Part shown: positions 21,456 through 33,100 of the stretch, piece after piece
How the letters are laid out: each line of letters starts with the position of its first letter
How positions within the stretch are numbered: the first letter of the stretch is position 1
DNA from: Conoideocrella luteorostrata
Lineage: Eukaryota; Ascomycota; Sordariomycetes; Hypocreales; Clavicipitaceae
Length of the DNA: 43,566 nt
Reading direction: 5' to 3'
Assembly: GCA_032433595.1 (NCBI GenBank)
Contig: JASWJB010000346.1
Span: 1-43,566 of the forward strand
The notes under the pieces: generated by a model
Seen by the model: the letters and a program-made list of their open reading frames with translations, nothing else
Databases searched by the model: none
Told to the model about the DNA's origin: nothing
Translations under genes and position numbers: made by a program

Positions 21456-22896
21456 ATGGACCGTGCCAGGCAAGCAGTATTCGGGAGAAGGTCATCTCCA
21501 ACAGAGGAATACGAACCTCTCACCGGCGACGAGGATGGAACAGCTCCCGAAGCCTCAGTCGTGCTGGAAAATTGGGACGAAATACCATTCTCGTGGATTG
21601 AGTATGGCATTTTTGGTTTCCTAGGCGTCGCCATGCTATGGGCTTGGTAAGAACCTCACTATATCATATCCCCCCTCACTCCAGAATTTCTTGAAACTAA
21701 TATCACTCCAAAGGAACATGTTCCTCGCCGCGGCACCATACTTCTCATCCCGCTTTTCCTCCAACGCCTGGATCCAATCCAATTTCCAATCCGGCATCCT
21801 CACCGTCTCCACTATCACCAACTTAAGCGTTCTCCTCATCCTCAGTAACATCCAATACTCGGCCTCATATCCTTTCCGAATAAACCTAGCCCTCATAATC
21901 AGCAGCGTCATCTTCGCTCTCCTCACCGCCTCAACGATCGTGTTTCTCGACGCCAGTCCCACCGCATACTTCACTTTCCTGCTCGTCATGGTGGCGTTTT
22001 CGTCTTGGGCAACAGGACTCATTCAGAACGGCGCGTTTGCATTCGCAGCTAGTTACGGAAGACCAGAGTATATGCAAGCCCTGATGGCTGGACAAGGCGT
22101 TGCGGGCGTGCTACCCGCCGTTGCACAAGTCACTACTGTCTTACTGTTTCCTCCCAAAGATCCGTCCTTAGGGGACGACAACGGTCCCAAGCAAGGCGAG
22201 TCCTCGGCCTTCTTCTACTTTCTCGCCGCCGTCACAATATCAGTTATTGCTCTGGTGGTCTTGATTCCCCTCGTCAGGCGCCATAGCCGCCGCATTGAAA
22301 ATAGAATAGTAGAGCACATGGCCGAATCCATGACCAGCATCGAAGAGGCAGAACGGGCGGCACGAAAAGTCACGTCTTTATGGGTCCTGTTCCGCAAACT
22401 ACGCTGGCTTGCCATTGGTTTGGCTCTTACCTTCACGGTAACAATGTTCTTTCCTGTGTTTACGGCCAAAATCCACTCTGTTCGAGAGGACGCTGGAGCT
22501 ATTTTCCGGCCGACAGCCTTCATTCCTCTGGGCTTTGTGTTCTGGAACTTGGGCGACTTGGGCGGGAGAGTTGCGACGATGCTACCATTCTCGCTGAAGA
22601 ATAGGCCGTTTGTCATGTTCCTCTTAGCCCTTGCGAGAGTTGCCTTGCTGCCTCTTTATCTCTTGTGCAATATCAATGGAAAGGGGGCAGTCGTGTCGAG
22701 CGATTTTTTCTACTTGTTTGTCGTCCAGCTCAGCATAGGACTGACCAACGGCTGGCTGGGTTCTAGTTTCATGATGGCCTCGGGGGACTGGGTAGATGAG
22801 GGAGAACGCGAGGCCGCAGGGGGTTTCATGGGTCTGTGGCTTGTGATTGGTCTTACCACTGGAAGTTTGCTCAGTTTCACCGTTTCAGGCATATGA
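21456..22896 (+). CDS. Equilibrative nucleoside transporter (Fun26-like, vacuolar)
   Basis: Two exons, 21456-21646 and 21714-22896 (intron 67 bp; the junction completes TGG in AWNMFL), giving 457 residues. The soluble N-terminus (about 45 residues, with an EEYEPLTGDED acidic patch) precedes about 11 membrane segments. ENT-family features: FPVFTAKIHSV in the second half, FWNLGDLGGRVATML (the DxxGR motif of helix 8), the loop between helices 6 and 7 rich in Arg/Glu, and a C-terminal GLTNGWLGSSFMMASG with a Gly-rich last helix. Yeast Fun26 exports nucleosides from the vacuole; the same role is inferred. The upstream in-frame GTG is not a start; ATG 21456 (TCAACATGG) is. Convergent with IPK1, 448 bp between stops. 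Confidence 0.92.
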
Positions 22897-23344
22897 ATTA
22901 GACTTCCTAGAATTGATGGGCATGGCGTTTGGCGTTTTTGGAATATTTCTCAGATTTTACGTATATCATAGTCATGTATGTAAACTACACAATATAAAGC
23001 GAAATATGCAGCAACTTCAGCCGAACCAGAAAATCGCATCTCTCATTTGCCCCATGGTGGTAAGCCAGATTACGGTGTTAGGTTTCCATCCTATGATGCC
23101 GACACCAAGGTGCTGTTCTGTCTCCCAGCGCCGCATGAAAACCAAATGCATCCTAATGCCACCCAACGCCTTAAATATGATGGCTGTCCAGCCATTTCAC
23201 ACAAAACATGCTGCCCTTCCTTTTTTTCTACGCCTGCAATTGACAAAAGTCCGCCGTCCATAAAGATCAAGAGCCAGTAGCCTTTTTTTTTTTTTTTTTG
23301 GGGCAAACCACGCCCTTTAAAACAAGTAGAACAAGAATGCTCCG
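22897..23344. other. Convergent 3' region with T17 run
   Basis: Lies between the stop codons of the transporter and IPK1. Contains a run of 17 T at 23283-23299. Both genes' 3' UTRs should end here; no frame has a recognised domain. Confidence 0.6.
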
Positions 23345-24960
23345 TTACTGAGAAAACCGCTCGATGATTTTGGTAAAATCCGGCTTTGGCACAATATATG
23401 GCTCCAGAATACATTTCAAAGTACCGACATCTGCGGGGTAGGTGTAGATTTTGACCTCGTTAGGGATGTGTAATGGGCTGTGATCAGTTGTGTCTTGGCC
23501 AACGTTTCCAGGTTCGGAATTCGTGATTTGTATCACCTCAGGCTTTTTCGTAGCCGCTGCTGCGCTTTGTTCAAGAAGGCAGAGTGTGGGCGGACGGTAG
23601 AACACATTGTCACACATTATCCACTCGGACGTATAGAAGCCGCTTTCCACAAGCTCTTTCTCGACACCTTGCCACCTTGCAAACTTTACTTGGGGATCTT
23701 TCCAGTCAAAGTCACCAAATTGTATGCGAATCGATTGAGAATGCTTGTCGATCTGGGCAAAACAAGTACAATCTCGAAGAGTCATGGCAAGTGCGAATAA
23801 TGGATCTGACGGCTCAGCCCGCAACGGTCCGAGTTTGTCGTGAATGTCTTGTTGCTGCTTTAAATCATGAATGGCGGCATGGTTTGCAATGCGCCTAAGG
23901 GCCTCCTCGTAAAACTCACGATTGGCTTCGTCTGCAAGATGAGGGGCCATTCGGAACGGAGAACAGGCTTGAAGTTGGTAGTTTGGACTCATGAGAGCCA
24001 GAGGACAGGGCTTCTTCTTAGGGTGCGCCCTGTTTCTTGACAAGTCCGTGGCCAAGTTCCGCAGCTCCATGGCGCATTGTCTACACCTGACAGCGTCCCG
24101 AGGTGCACTGGGGGACTGTGAGAGCCACTTAGGCTTGAACTCGACAAGAACACAAGTCTCTACATCTTTTGATTGGTCAACTTACGAAGAAGCGAGGTGA
24201 AACAGGAGGTAAAAGGAAACCTTACCCTGAGGGCGCATATCCTCTACAAGAAACCCCCAGTCAGTGTCGCCAACGTATGTATCTTTAAACTTGTCTTTCC
24301 GCGAGGAATTCATAGCGTGCAGGAGATGGTTAAGTTCCTTAACAATGCCCGATTTATGAAGCATGACAAGGTCTTGACGGACCACATGATCACCCAGTAT
24401 CGGCCTGATGGCCGTTTGGAGAAACTGGTGCTGAAAGATATAGTTGTACGTAGGTGTGGCGCCGAGAGACGGCACTTTGGCGACCCTCAAAAGAAGCCCT
24501 GCAGATGTTAAACCTCATAATTACTTGGAGAATAGGATTGGGCGGCTAAGGTCTCACCTTTAAAGTCTCCGCTTCCGCGATCGCGAATGTGCGGAACCTT
24601 GATCTCAAAGACAGCATTTGCCGCACCTTCGCCGATGAGCTTGACAGGTTTCGTACCGGCGGGCAGCCGCTTCATGCAGTGGCAATACTGGCCTTGGCGG
24701 TTGGTGAGGCAGGGCTCTTTGCTAAGGACATTGAGGATAGCCATGTCGTCAGGGCTTATTAGCCATGTAATGTCATCTTGACATGGGGGGGCATCGTGGC
24801 CGTCCACCACCTCTGCGGCGGCGGACGATGGCAAATTTAAAGTAGAAGCTTGGGTGAAATCCGACGCGTTGTCATCGGAATATGGCTCTGGGGAGTCTCC
24901 TTGATTGGAAGCAGAATCTTCGTCGCTGTGCTGGGGTGGCACAGGATGCAGGGCCATCAT
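23345..24960 (-). CDS. Inositol-pentakisphosphate 2-kinase
   Basis: Three exons, 24960-24558, 24498-24226 and 24159-23345 (introns 59 and 66 bp), giving 496 residues in frame. It phosphorylates Ins(1,3,4,5,6)P5 at the 2-position to make phytate, used in mRNA export and signalling. Diagnostic family motifs: GEGAANAVFEI in the N-lobe (residues 110-120) and VLVEFKPKWLSQSPSAP (about 229-245) with the nearby RCRQCAMELRNLA. The N-terminal ~60 residues are acidic and Ser-rich, without a domain. The long C-terminal part contains LRDCTCFAQID and IQFGDFDWKDPQ, which should belong to the C-lobe. The frame extends to a TTG at 24999, but the first real ATGs are 24960 and 24957. An extra upstream exon cannot be excluded. 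Confidence 0.9.
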
Positions 24961-27900
24961 TGGAGCCCCAGCCCTGCAGGCTGATGCAAGGCACTGCAAC
25001 GAGGGCGAAGGGGGGCCACAGCGCCTAGCAGGCAGAAATACAGTCCAGGAGAGATGAATGCCGTATGGAACAGTGACCGGAACGAATGGCGACTTTTAGT
25101 AAGTGTTGTCAACGTCGCGTTCGAGAATGGCACAGTTGGCGACACGGCATTCCGGATTGACGACAGATGGCAAGGGATCTCCTCGACATGGCAGTTGTGG
25201 TGGAGCAGTTCGCCGAAATTGCGAGTGGATGTCAGTTACAATAAGTTTTCCTTTGTTACTCTGCTGGAAACCAACGAAGGGCATGGTCAGACCGTCTTCA
25301 GCAAGCCACCAGACGACTCATGAGGCGACACCAGCGACGATGAGGTCGACTGGACTGAACCGGACTGAATGGGCCCGGCTGGGCTGGCAAGCTGGGCTGG
25401 GCTGGTCCACAGAGCGTCATTCTATAATTACCGCCATTGACAGACAGCACTGCCCCCCGGTGGCTCCTTCTTTCTAGGACGCCCTGGCTGCCAGGCAAGC
25501 CAAGCTGCTGACGGCGGTGCGAGTGGTGTGTGGGCGAGGTGCCAAAGGATCAGCGGCCGACCGGCACCAAAGATCTGGCAGCTGTGGAGCAGCCAGGCGA
25601 ACCTCCGAGTCCGCTCTCCGATCCGTGTGGTGTGGCTATTTTTTGTCTGTTACGCCGCAGCTACCCAGCTACCCAGCTCCTCGACACACCAACCAGGATC
25701 ATGTCGAGTTTAATTTGAACCAACTGGTTACGCAGGAACTACATAGTAACTACTCCGTACAGAGCACAGAATACTAGCATTATGGAATCTCGGTGCGGAG
25801 TACACAAGTGCGAGACCGGACGAGCGGCAGGGATATCTGTCTTTATTAATTAAAAAAAGGAAGGAAGGAAAAGGAAAAAGAAAATAACGGGACAAAAGGG
25901 TTGTTGGCCGATGTTCTGCATTTTCTCCCCGATGCAGACGGGTGCCGTCGCACAGGCCAGAGCATGAATCGATCTCAATGCGACCTCCCGGAATCGAAGA
26001 TAAAAACGGGGCTGAGAACCTGTTATGACTATTGCATGAGCTATTAACATAGGAAAGGTATTCGCGAAAAGAGATGGCCTCGTATGAGATCTTTGTTCCC
26101 CTCCTCGAGGCGGCTTATTGCCTTTCGCCACGGTATCGTGGCGAGTGTATCAACAGTCGCATTGCATACTTCACATAATGCATGACCATGATAAACAATT
26201 GGAGGCGGGGTCGGATCTACGTAGCTCGCATCCTGTACAGAGTAATTGCAAATTCAGTTCGCGGATAATACTATCTGTATATAGGAAAAAAAGAAAGAAA
26301 AAAGGCGAGAGAATTAAAAGCATGTGTCAGATGGAGGCCTAGGTCGTGGCACCGATGCATGGAGGTATCGTAAATATCACGACATGTCCGCCAGCAGTCG
26401 CTTGCGAGCATCGCGTCTCTACCCTAGGCCTTGATCAACGTCATTCAAGGGCTCTGTTTTCCTCGTTGCCATCATGCTTGCTCGGGAAGGAGACGTGCTC
26501 AGACTCAGACACATTACTGGAGCAAATGCACGAGGTTGGCTCTACAACGTGGTAGCAACCTTGGCACCGTTCCAACCATCAACAAGTTCATCTAGTTGAT
26601 AGATGAACGCACGAAGTCAAATGCGACCAGCAACCATCCATTGGTGATGTCACTACACTTGGACACACGCCAGCGCCAGCAATCAGCCCCACTCCAACAT
26701 GCCGTACAGCACATATCCGGGCCATGGGCCAAGCTTGTATGAAGGGAAAGGGAGGCAACCTGGAATCTCCCTGGAACGAGACGCCATGGCAACTTCGAGC
26801 TGGAAAGAGCGTCTGCGCCGAGTGCGCCGTTGGCTTCCGGTTTATGTCCTTGACTCTGTGCTTCAATGTTGACGTGCGTATATAAACACAGGGCATGGCG
26901 AGAGTTTAGCCATTTATCCAAGAGGGCCTGACATTTGGCTTAAACCACTCCTACAAGATATCTGCCTGCACCGAAACAACCAACATCTCGGCTTTGTATG
27001 CGGGGAGACCGAGGATGCAGCTGTGTAGCGCGAGGAGCGCAGGAAGCACGCAGGCATCGAGTAGCTGACGGCGCAATTGTGTGTGCTGCAGCCATGCAAG
27101 TAAGCCCTTTGCTGGCTGACGTTGCACGATAACGGGCATCACGCGAGCAACCGCCCGTCGTGACACCACATTCTGATCTAACGGGCGGCCGAGGCAGCGC
27201 CACGGCGTGGTTGTCGTGATTGGTGGTTGATGGTAGGCGGTTGTGCATGTGTAAATTGCTCCTACTCCTTACAGAGCACACACCTACACATACACAATGC
27301 GGTGCAGAGCGCTGTGTCACTGTGCCAGTTACCGCACCCCTGTGCTGGGCTGTCGTTGCCAACAACAACCACACTTGTTGACGCGATTTTGACCTGCAGG
27401 CCTTTATTATTGTTGATTGCTCAGTACTGCAGCGGCAAACAAACATCAACAACCACAGAAACGTGGAGTGAAGCTGCGACTATTTACGTATTGGGTCTGG
27501 ATCTCTATTGTACTGCACCGCAACGCAGTCATTATTCTACAGCACATGACACTGGGCCGTCGAAGTAAATTGTCTGGTCGCATGGGTCTAGTCGCATGAG
27601 TCTGGTCCTGGTGACTTGCCAAGCTTCCTAAACGCCCGGCCATACCAAGCAAACTGACGGCCAGCCCAGGGCAGAAGCCTGCGGTGCAATAAGAGATGAT
27701 TTCTCTGTATAGCACAATACAGTCAAGCCCGACGCATGGCAAACATAATCTTTCGTCATCCTTTGGTGGTCTCCGTGCTCCTTGATCTCCCTGAAATAGC
27801 CATGGAACGTAGAATTCAAGACAGAGACAAACAGGGTCTCTTCTGTGCTTCCTGTGCTGTTATTAGTGCGAACTATGGAAGTGCTTAGTGGGGTTTCCCC

Positions 27901-28391
27901 GGCAAAACAGCGCGGCTTCGACCGGGATGGTGCTGGCCGAGGACCAAACAGAGGAGACCAAAGAGAGAAAAATTTGTACATTTCAGTCACCCGGCCCTTG
28001 GACACGGAGTAGGAGCAGAGAGAAGAGGCATCGACCAAGGCGGGATGGCAGGCATGTGCGACTCTGCACCCACTCAACCACTGCCCCATATTATTGTAGC
28101 GTCACACACACACTGTGAAGTTCGTCAGTCTCCTCTCCGAGAATTTCCCAGCCCTGATTACTTCGTCACGATAATCCCCTCGGCAGCATCCTCCATTGTA
28201 GATTTTATCAAGGAGAGCTGTCATTAGCCGAAAATTCGCTTTCGCAAGCTCGAAAGTATCACCGACTATACGGGACAGGAAGAAACTTCGATATCTGCGC
28301 GATCCTGTCGCGCCGCATCTCCCGGGCTTTTACGACAAGCTCTTCTCGACGTTGACCCTCATGGTTGTGAGACTGCGATAGCCATTTCAAC
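24961..28391. other. 3.4 kb intergenic region between IPK1 and MDM34
   Basis: Divergent promoter region for IPK1 and MDM34, unusually long for this block. It contains a TACTCCGTAC copy at 25751, a GGGCTGG-rich repeat near 25375-25410, and a purine-rich run near 25855-25880. Frames up to 170 codons (26940-27452, -) look spurious. I looked for tRNA, 5S and U6 signatures and saw none. Confidence 0.55.
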
Positions 28392-30577
28392 ATGGCCTTC
28401 AACTTCAACTGGTCGCCGCTCACCGCGGATGCTGAATTTTACAGCCGCGCGCGAGATTTGCTTACCAAAGCATTGAACAAGTCGCCCAAGCCCCCCATCA
28501 TTGTCGATGATATCCTCGTTAGCGAGTTCAACCTGGGCACCGTGCCTCCCGACCTGGAGATTCTCGAGATTGGCGACTTGGCCGAGGATCGGTTCCGAGG
28601 CATTTTCAAAATGTGCTACTCCGGGGATGCGTTCTTGACGTTGAAAACGCGGGTTCAAGTACGTACCCTTGAATTTTATTCAGCATCTTCCAAGCTAGCA
28701 GCTTTCGCGACTCGATTTTGATCACGATGTCTACCACCTCCGAAAATGCCCGATTTCCACTTCATCCGCACGCAACACTACATCTCGTTACGTTTTCACA
28801 ATCGCAAGATATACTTTAGGCTGTAACGCCTACAAACAATCGCTGCTGCGTTCACCGAATTGCCAACTCTTTCTGCCCTAATTGTGTTTCGTTTTCTTCG
28901 AAGCATCAAGCTTTGAAACCCCCCGGCGTGCCAGACAAAGCTGTCATCCTGCGCACGCTTCCACGCCCAGTTTCGCAACACATCTTCCTCGCATGCGTTC
29001 TGTACCACCGCCTCTTTTGTCTGCGTCTTTTCAAGCGCGTGTGCGTTAATCTGGAAGCTCAGATTAATTTCTCGAAAACATTTATGCACTAGACGCCTCA
29101 GTCCAGGGTGTCGCGTAATGCGATGAAATGATTCCCACCTCCGTGCAAGGGTTCAACCCTGGTCGATAGCTATGCTAACATACTTCCCTTGTAGGCAAAC
29201 CCATTGAATACCTATCTCTACTCAAAGCCGACCTTCACGTCGCCGCAGCCGCTCGCTGCTGCATCAGGACTTACTATCCCCCTCTCAATCACATTATCAG
29301 ACATTAAGCTCTCCGCTTTTATTATTCTCGTTTTTTCGAAGCAAAAAGGCTTGACCTTGGTGTTCCGCAATGACCCTCTTGAGTCTCTCAAGGTCTCATC
29401 GACGTTTGATTCCATCCAGTTCGTTCGCGATTATTTACAACGAACGATTGAGCAGCAGCTTCGCAATTTGATGATGGACGAACTTCCGGCCATTATTCAT
29501 CGACTGTCGCTAGAGCTTTGGTGCCCTGATCAAGCTAACAAGGGCACTCAAACACCACAGGAAGATGTTGACGAGAAAGGTGCGGATCCGTTTGCTAGTC
29601 CACCAATGGATCCCGTCGATGCACACGGCAACCTCCTAGACTACAATACCATCTCGGAACTGGCTCTTAATGGGGGAGGTGAGGTACAGTCTTTATTCTC
29701 GCAAAAGAACTTGCTTCGCTTGGCAACATTGACCGACTCGCATCGAACATTGTCCCTCTTTACTCCCGGCATCAAGGACGTTGTGTTCCGAGCCTGGTCT
29801 GGCTTTGGAGACCGATCCGAAGCTGCTAGCCCACCATTCGCTACCCCGAGTCTAGCCAAGACATATTCTTTTCCAGCCGGTGGCAGCACTACCTACACAT
29901 TCTCCGACTCGGGCAGCACAGCTCATGGATACTTCCCATCGAGACCGTCTCTGGTTAGCCTCAACTCTGCTGCTAATGGAGTTGCTCACGGTACCAACCA
30001 CCGGTCAAGACCTGGCCGAAAGAAGAAGACTAGAGTTGTCAATTTGCGGAAGGCCAAGTCAGAGGCTGGTTCCTCGGATGTGCAATCTGAGGACGTGTCC
30101 GATACAGCTTCGGTCAATGTTCCTTCATCAGAGCCCGTGATGTCGACATCAATCCCGGAAGAACCTGCATCTGAACAAGTTGGCAGTGAAGACGCGCCAA
30201 GCGGCAAAGTCCGCTTTAGACCTTCTCACATGGACCATACTGTACCCATTCGACAGGCACTCATGTCTGACATGTACAAGAAAAAAATCGAGCAACTGGC
30301 CGCCGCTCGTGAAGAAAACAAGAAGCCCGAATCACCAACTAGTTTTGACATGCTTTCTGATAAGGTTTTCTTTGACAAGGCTGGCAAACCAAGCCGCGAG
30401 TCGCACCAAGCTTGCGGCAGCTCCGACACTTCATCCGTGATTCTCGAACAGGCATGGATCATGAAGATGGCCGGCGAGATCGCTAGACGTGTCTACGACG
30501 AGAAGCAACGTCAACAGGGTATTTGGGAGGAGTCGGAGACTACTCCACCACCTACCTATGAGGCTGCTACTCACTAA
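28392..30577 (+). CDS. ERMES subunit Mdm34
   Basis: Two exons, 28392-28658 and 29195-30577, giving 549 residues. Mdm34 is the outer-membrane subunit of the ER-mitochondria encounter structure, which carries lipid between ER and mitochondria. The N-terminal ~195 residues form the SMP lipid-transfer domain: [20 protein letters not shown], the [20 protein letters not shown] segment, [14 protein letters not shown], and after the intron [20 protein letters not shown]. This is a very conserved fungal sequence. The middle and C-terminal half is low-complexity with a basic [20 protein letters not shown] patch, ending [11 protein letters not shown]. The intron (28659-29194, GTACGT donor, TGCTAACAT branch, TAG acceptor) is 536 bp, far longer than any other in the window. 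Good ATG context (TTCAACATGG). Confidence 0.96.
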
Positions 30578-31739
30578 ACCTGGCGACGAAGTAAGAACAA
30601 AATCCTGTACATCACTGATTCATTCATTAAAGACAAGCGTCTATTGCACTCGTTTTTATTTATTTTCAAACCGGCATTCGACGACGTACAGGCGTTTTGA
30701 GGAACAGCTCATTTCTTTCAATAACACCTATTGTTAATGTGTATATATACCGTGGTGTTTCTGTTCCATTTAGAGGAGAGCGTTGCAGTTTCTTACGATT
30801 GGAAAGAGATCACTTTTCCGAAACCCCTTATATCCTGATTGGCGCCGGCACCAGGAAATAGACTTTCTTTGGTGACTCGATCGTCTGGTTGTCTTGTTTT
30901 ATTGATGGGCTTTGGCCGAGTCGCAGTCCCAGGAGGATAAGTGGCATGCTGTAGGATTCGTTGATGTATATGTTTAATTGGGACTGGGGAAAAACAGGTA
31001 ACGAACATGGGAATGGGATCGGAAAGGACGAATATAGGAATGGTTTTTTTTCAAGTGTATAAATTATCGGACATTGGATGGAAGAGCTAGAACACCCAGT
31101 GAAGAGTGCTTGAAGTTGATATGACAGACAAAACTCCAATCTTGACACTACGAACCAAGTATCAGTGGCCCTCTCGAGATACACGTGAATATGTTCATTA
31201 GGAGGCGTCTCGGAGCCCTTTTGACACTGCATCGTGCCCGTTTACTTCTTTGGCATGATCATTTACGAATGAGGCCTGCGAAAAGTCATTACTTTATTTA
31301 TTTCCCTTTTCCCTTTTATTTTTTATTATTTTTTTATTTGATCAAGTACATTGTAGATATGGATGGGTGTGTGTACATCAGGTTGCAGTTGCAGGTAAGT
31401 CCACACGTGTTTACTGACAACCAACCACATTACCGTCCCCTCGTCAGGTTTGATGACTTGCTCGTGAGAGCGCCATATCGTCACTTGACAACAACGACAA
31501 CAACAACAACAATGAAACTGCCTTCCCACATAATGCCAGGGACAGTGGGCAAGCATCCTGCAACTGGTCTTATATAACTATTTGCCCGCCACACAAGTAA
31601 TAGGCTTGTCGATTGGCCACTTAGGTATAGAAGATTAGAGATGCTCGGTCTCTCATAATGATAAAGTGGCCATGAAAAAGCCGGTCCGAGGACTTTCTCA
31701 TAGAATCATATTTTTCTTCCTCTCGGTCCGGATAGGTCG
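30578..31739. other. 3' region between MDM34 and the repeat ORF
   Basis: Convergent 3' flanks. Contains T-rich stretches near 31310-31340 and an ACAACGACAACAACAACAAC run near 31490-31510. No frame with a recognised domain. Confidence 0.55.
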
Positions 31740-32162
31740 TCAGTGCACCCGTACCTTGCCAATGAGCCTCCCAAAAGCCCCTTTTGAGCGAGATCGAATC
31801 GGGCCTCCCGGTGCTACATTCGCCTGTCTTGCGAGAACTCCTTTGTTATGTTCCATTATCAGCGGTGGCATACCATCTGGTTTATTGGTATCAGATTTGC
31901 CTGGCGAGAACTTCTGTTCCACTTGTTTGATTTTCGGCGGCGGCGTAGAGTCGTATTTTTTGCAATCAGATTTGCCCGGCGAGAACTTCTGTTCTGTTTG
32001 CTCAATTGTTGGCAACGGCTTAGTAGAATCGTATTTTTTGATGTCAGATATGCCCGGTGAGAACTTCTGTTCTATTTGCTCAATTTTCGGCGGCGGCGTA
32101 GTAGAATCGTATTTTTTGATGTCATACTCGCCCGGCGAGAACTTCTGCTCTGCTTGTTCCAT
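31740..32162 (-). CDS. Tandem-repeat ORF in frame with and directly after YAF9
   Basis: An ATG-started frame of 140 residues. Residues 5-106 are four copies of a 25-26 residue unit: EQKFSPG, then a variable pair and Asp, KKYDS, and a Pro-rich end (TPPPKIEQ). A basic tail (GPIRSRSKGAFGRLIGKVRVH) follows. The product would be hydrophilic and disordered. It is read on the same strand and in the same frame as YAF9: the YAF9 TAG is at 32219-32217, and 18 sense codons (ending with a TPPSTPPPQ-like stretch) connect it to this ATG. It may be a readthrough extension, a separate short gene, or non-coding 3' UTR. The opposite strand is also open across the repeat (Cys-rich reading, 31672-32220), and third positions coincide in both readings, so synonymous changes cannot tell the strands apart. 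Confidence 0.4.
   Translation of the reverse strand: MEQAEQKFSPGEYDIKKYDSTTPPPKIEQIEQKFSPGISDIKKYDSTKPLPTIEQTEQKFSPGKSDCKKYDSTPPPKIKQVEQKFSPGKSDTNKPDGMPPLIMEHNKGVLARQANVAPGGPIRSRSKGAFGRLIGKVRVH
31845..32150. repeat. Four tandem copies of a 75-78 bp repeat
   Basis: Copies of 78, 78, 75 and 75 bp, diverging most at the distal end. Each carries the + strand phrase GGCGAGAACTTCTG or a close variant. A weaker preceding unit may lie just before the ATG at 32162. Confidence 0.85.
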
Positions 32163-32216
32163 TTGCGGCGGTGGCGTAGAAGGTGGCGTAAGTTGTGATT
32201 CTGGCTTGAAAGTCGC

Positions 32217-33100
32217 CTAAACAGGTTTCGCGGCAGCCGTTGCAGCTTGATTCTCAGCTTTTAGCTTGGCCAACAAGTCCTCCTTGTCCTTGAGATCTGA
32301 CATAATTTTTTTGCACATTTCCTCGGTCTTGGCTTGCGCCTCTTTCAGTTTCCTCACCTCGGCAGCTTCAGTCTCGCGGCTGAAGGGCTGGCCGGGTCTG
32401 TTGTGATTAGGAATCATGGCGGTGTGTTCCCAAACCTCGCCACTATCAGGAGCAGGCAGTGGTGGGGGTGCGCGATTCTTGCCTTTGCCCTTGCCAGAAC
32501 CACCGACCGAGGGTTTCCAGCCTTTGGGGACAGCGCCGGCGGTGAGAATCTGGTAGAAGGCTTCGTACGGCTCATTGAAGAGCTGTTCCTCATAGCTCCA
32601 TGATCGCACTTCTCCATTCTTGGTGACCATTGCCTGTTTTTCTTCTTCGGTCCGGCCGTATGGATGGAGACGCAGGTAATGATAGAGCGTTTGCGGCTTC
32701 TCGCCGGAGTCGTTGATATAGTATAGCTTAATGGTGATGTCGAATTCACCCCATCCGGTTTCTCGCACGGCAAAGGGCTGTCCCGGCTCGCCCTCAATCA
32801 CTTCGCAATGTCAGATACGTTTCATTGCGAGATGTTGACAGAGATGGGTGGGCAAGACTTACTGCGCACATAGTTGGGGATGGATTCATGCAACTTGAAC
32901 TGCACGCGGCGCACCCAGTATGTAATGTCTGTGTCTTCTAACCCCTTGACAAAAACCTCCCATGAGTGCGTATGGTTGTCTGGAGTGCCGGGCGGTTTGG
33001 GGTTCGTCTCCGAAAAGGGAACTGCAGTTGTGCCAACTATAAAAGGTCGGCGCACTTGAGTAAGCTTAACACGCTTGCCAAGCTGGCTTGATGGCGCCAT
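32217..33100 (-). CDS. YEATS-domain protein Yaf9 (SWR1 / NuA4 subunit)
   Basis: Two exons, 33100-32863 and 32800-32217 (intron 62 bp; the junction completes ATG in NYVR|MIEGEPGQ), giving 273 residues. Yaf9 reads acylated histone H3 and is shared by the SWR1 H2A.Z-exchange and NuA4 acetyltransferase complexes. YEATS features: RRPFIVGTTAVPFSETNPK, THSWEVFVKGLEDTDITYWV with the conserved HSW, and HESIPNY in exon 1; GWGEFDITIKLYY and TLYHYLRLHPYG in exon 2, followed by SWSYEEQLFNEPYEAFYQIL. A Gly/Lys/Pro linker precedes a C-terminal coiled coil (about residues 220-262; EAAEVRKLKEAQAKTEEMCK) that should bind the complex. Length and ending AAAKPV are normal for the family. Divergent from COQ11. The frame stays open past the stop (see the repeat ORF). 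Confidence 0.95.

Noticed and set aside
26940..27452. 170-codon frame on the minus strand between IPK1 and MDM34
   Set aside because: Cys/Arg-rich random-like composition, no domain and no splice-linked neighbour.
29130..29175. B-box-like GGGTTCAACCC word in the MDM34 intron
   Set aside because: No matching A box, anticodon arm or acceptor stem around it, so not called as a tRNA.
31672..32220. + strand Cys-rich repeat frame antisense to the repeat ORF
   Set aside because: Open because the repeat unit is open on both strands; it ends overlapping the YAF9 stop and lacks a clean signal peptide. The minus-strand frame was preferred for collinearity with YAF9, but the choice is not certain.
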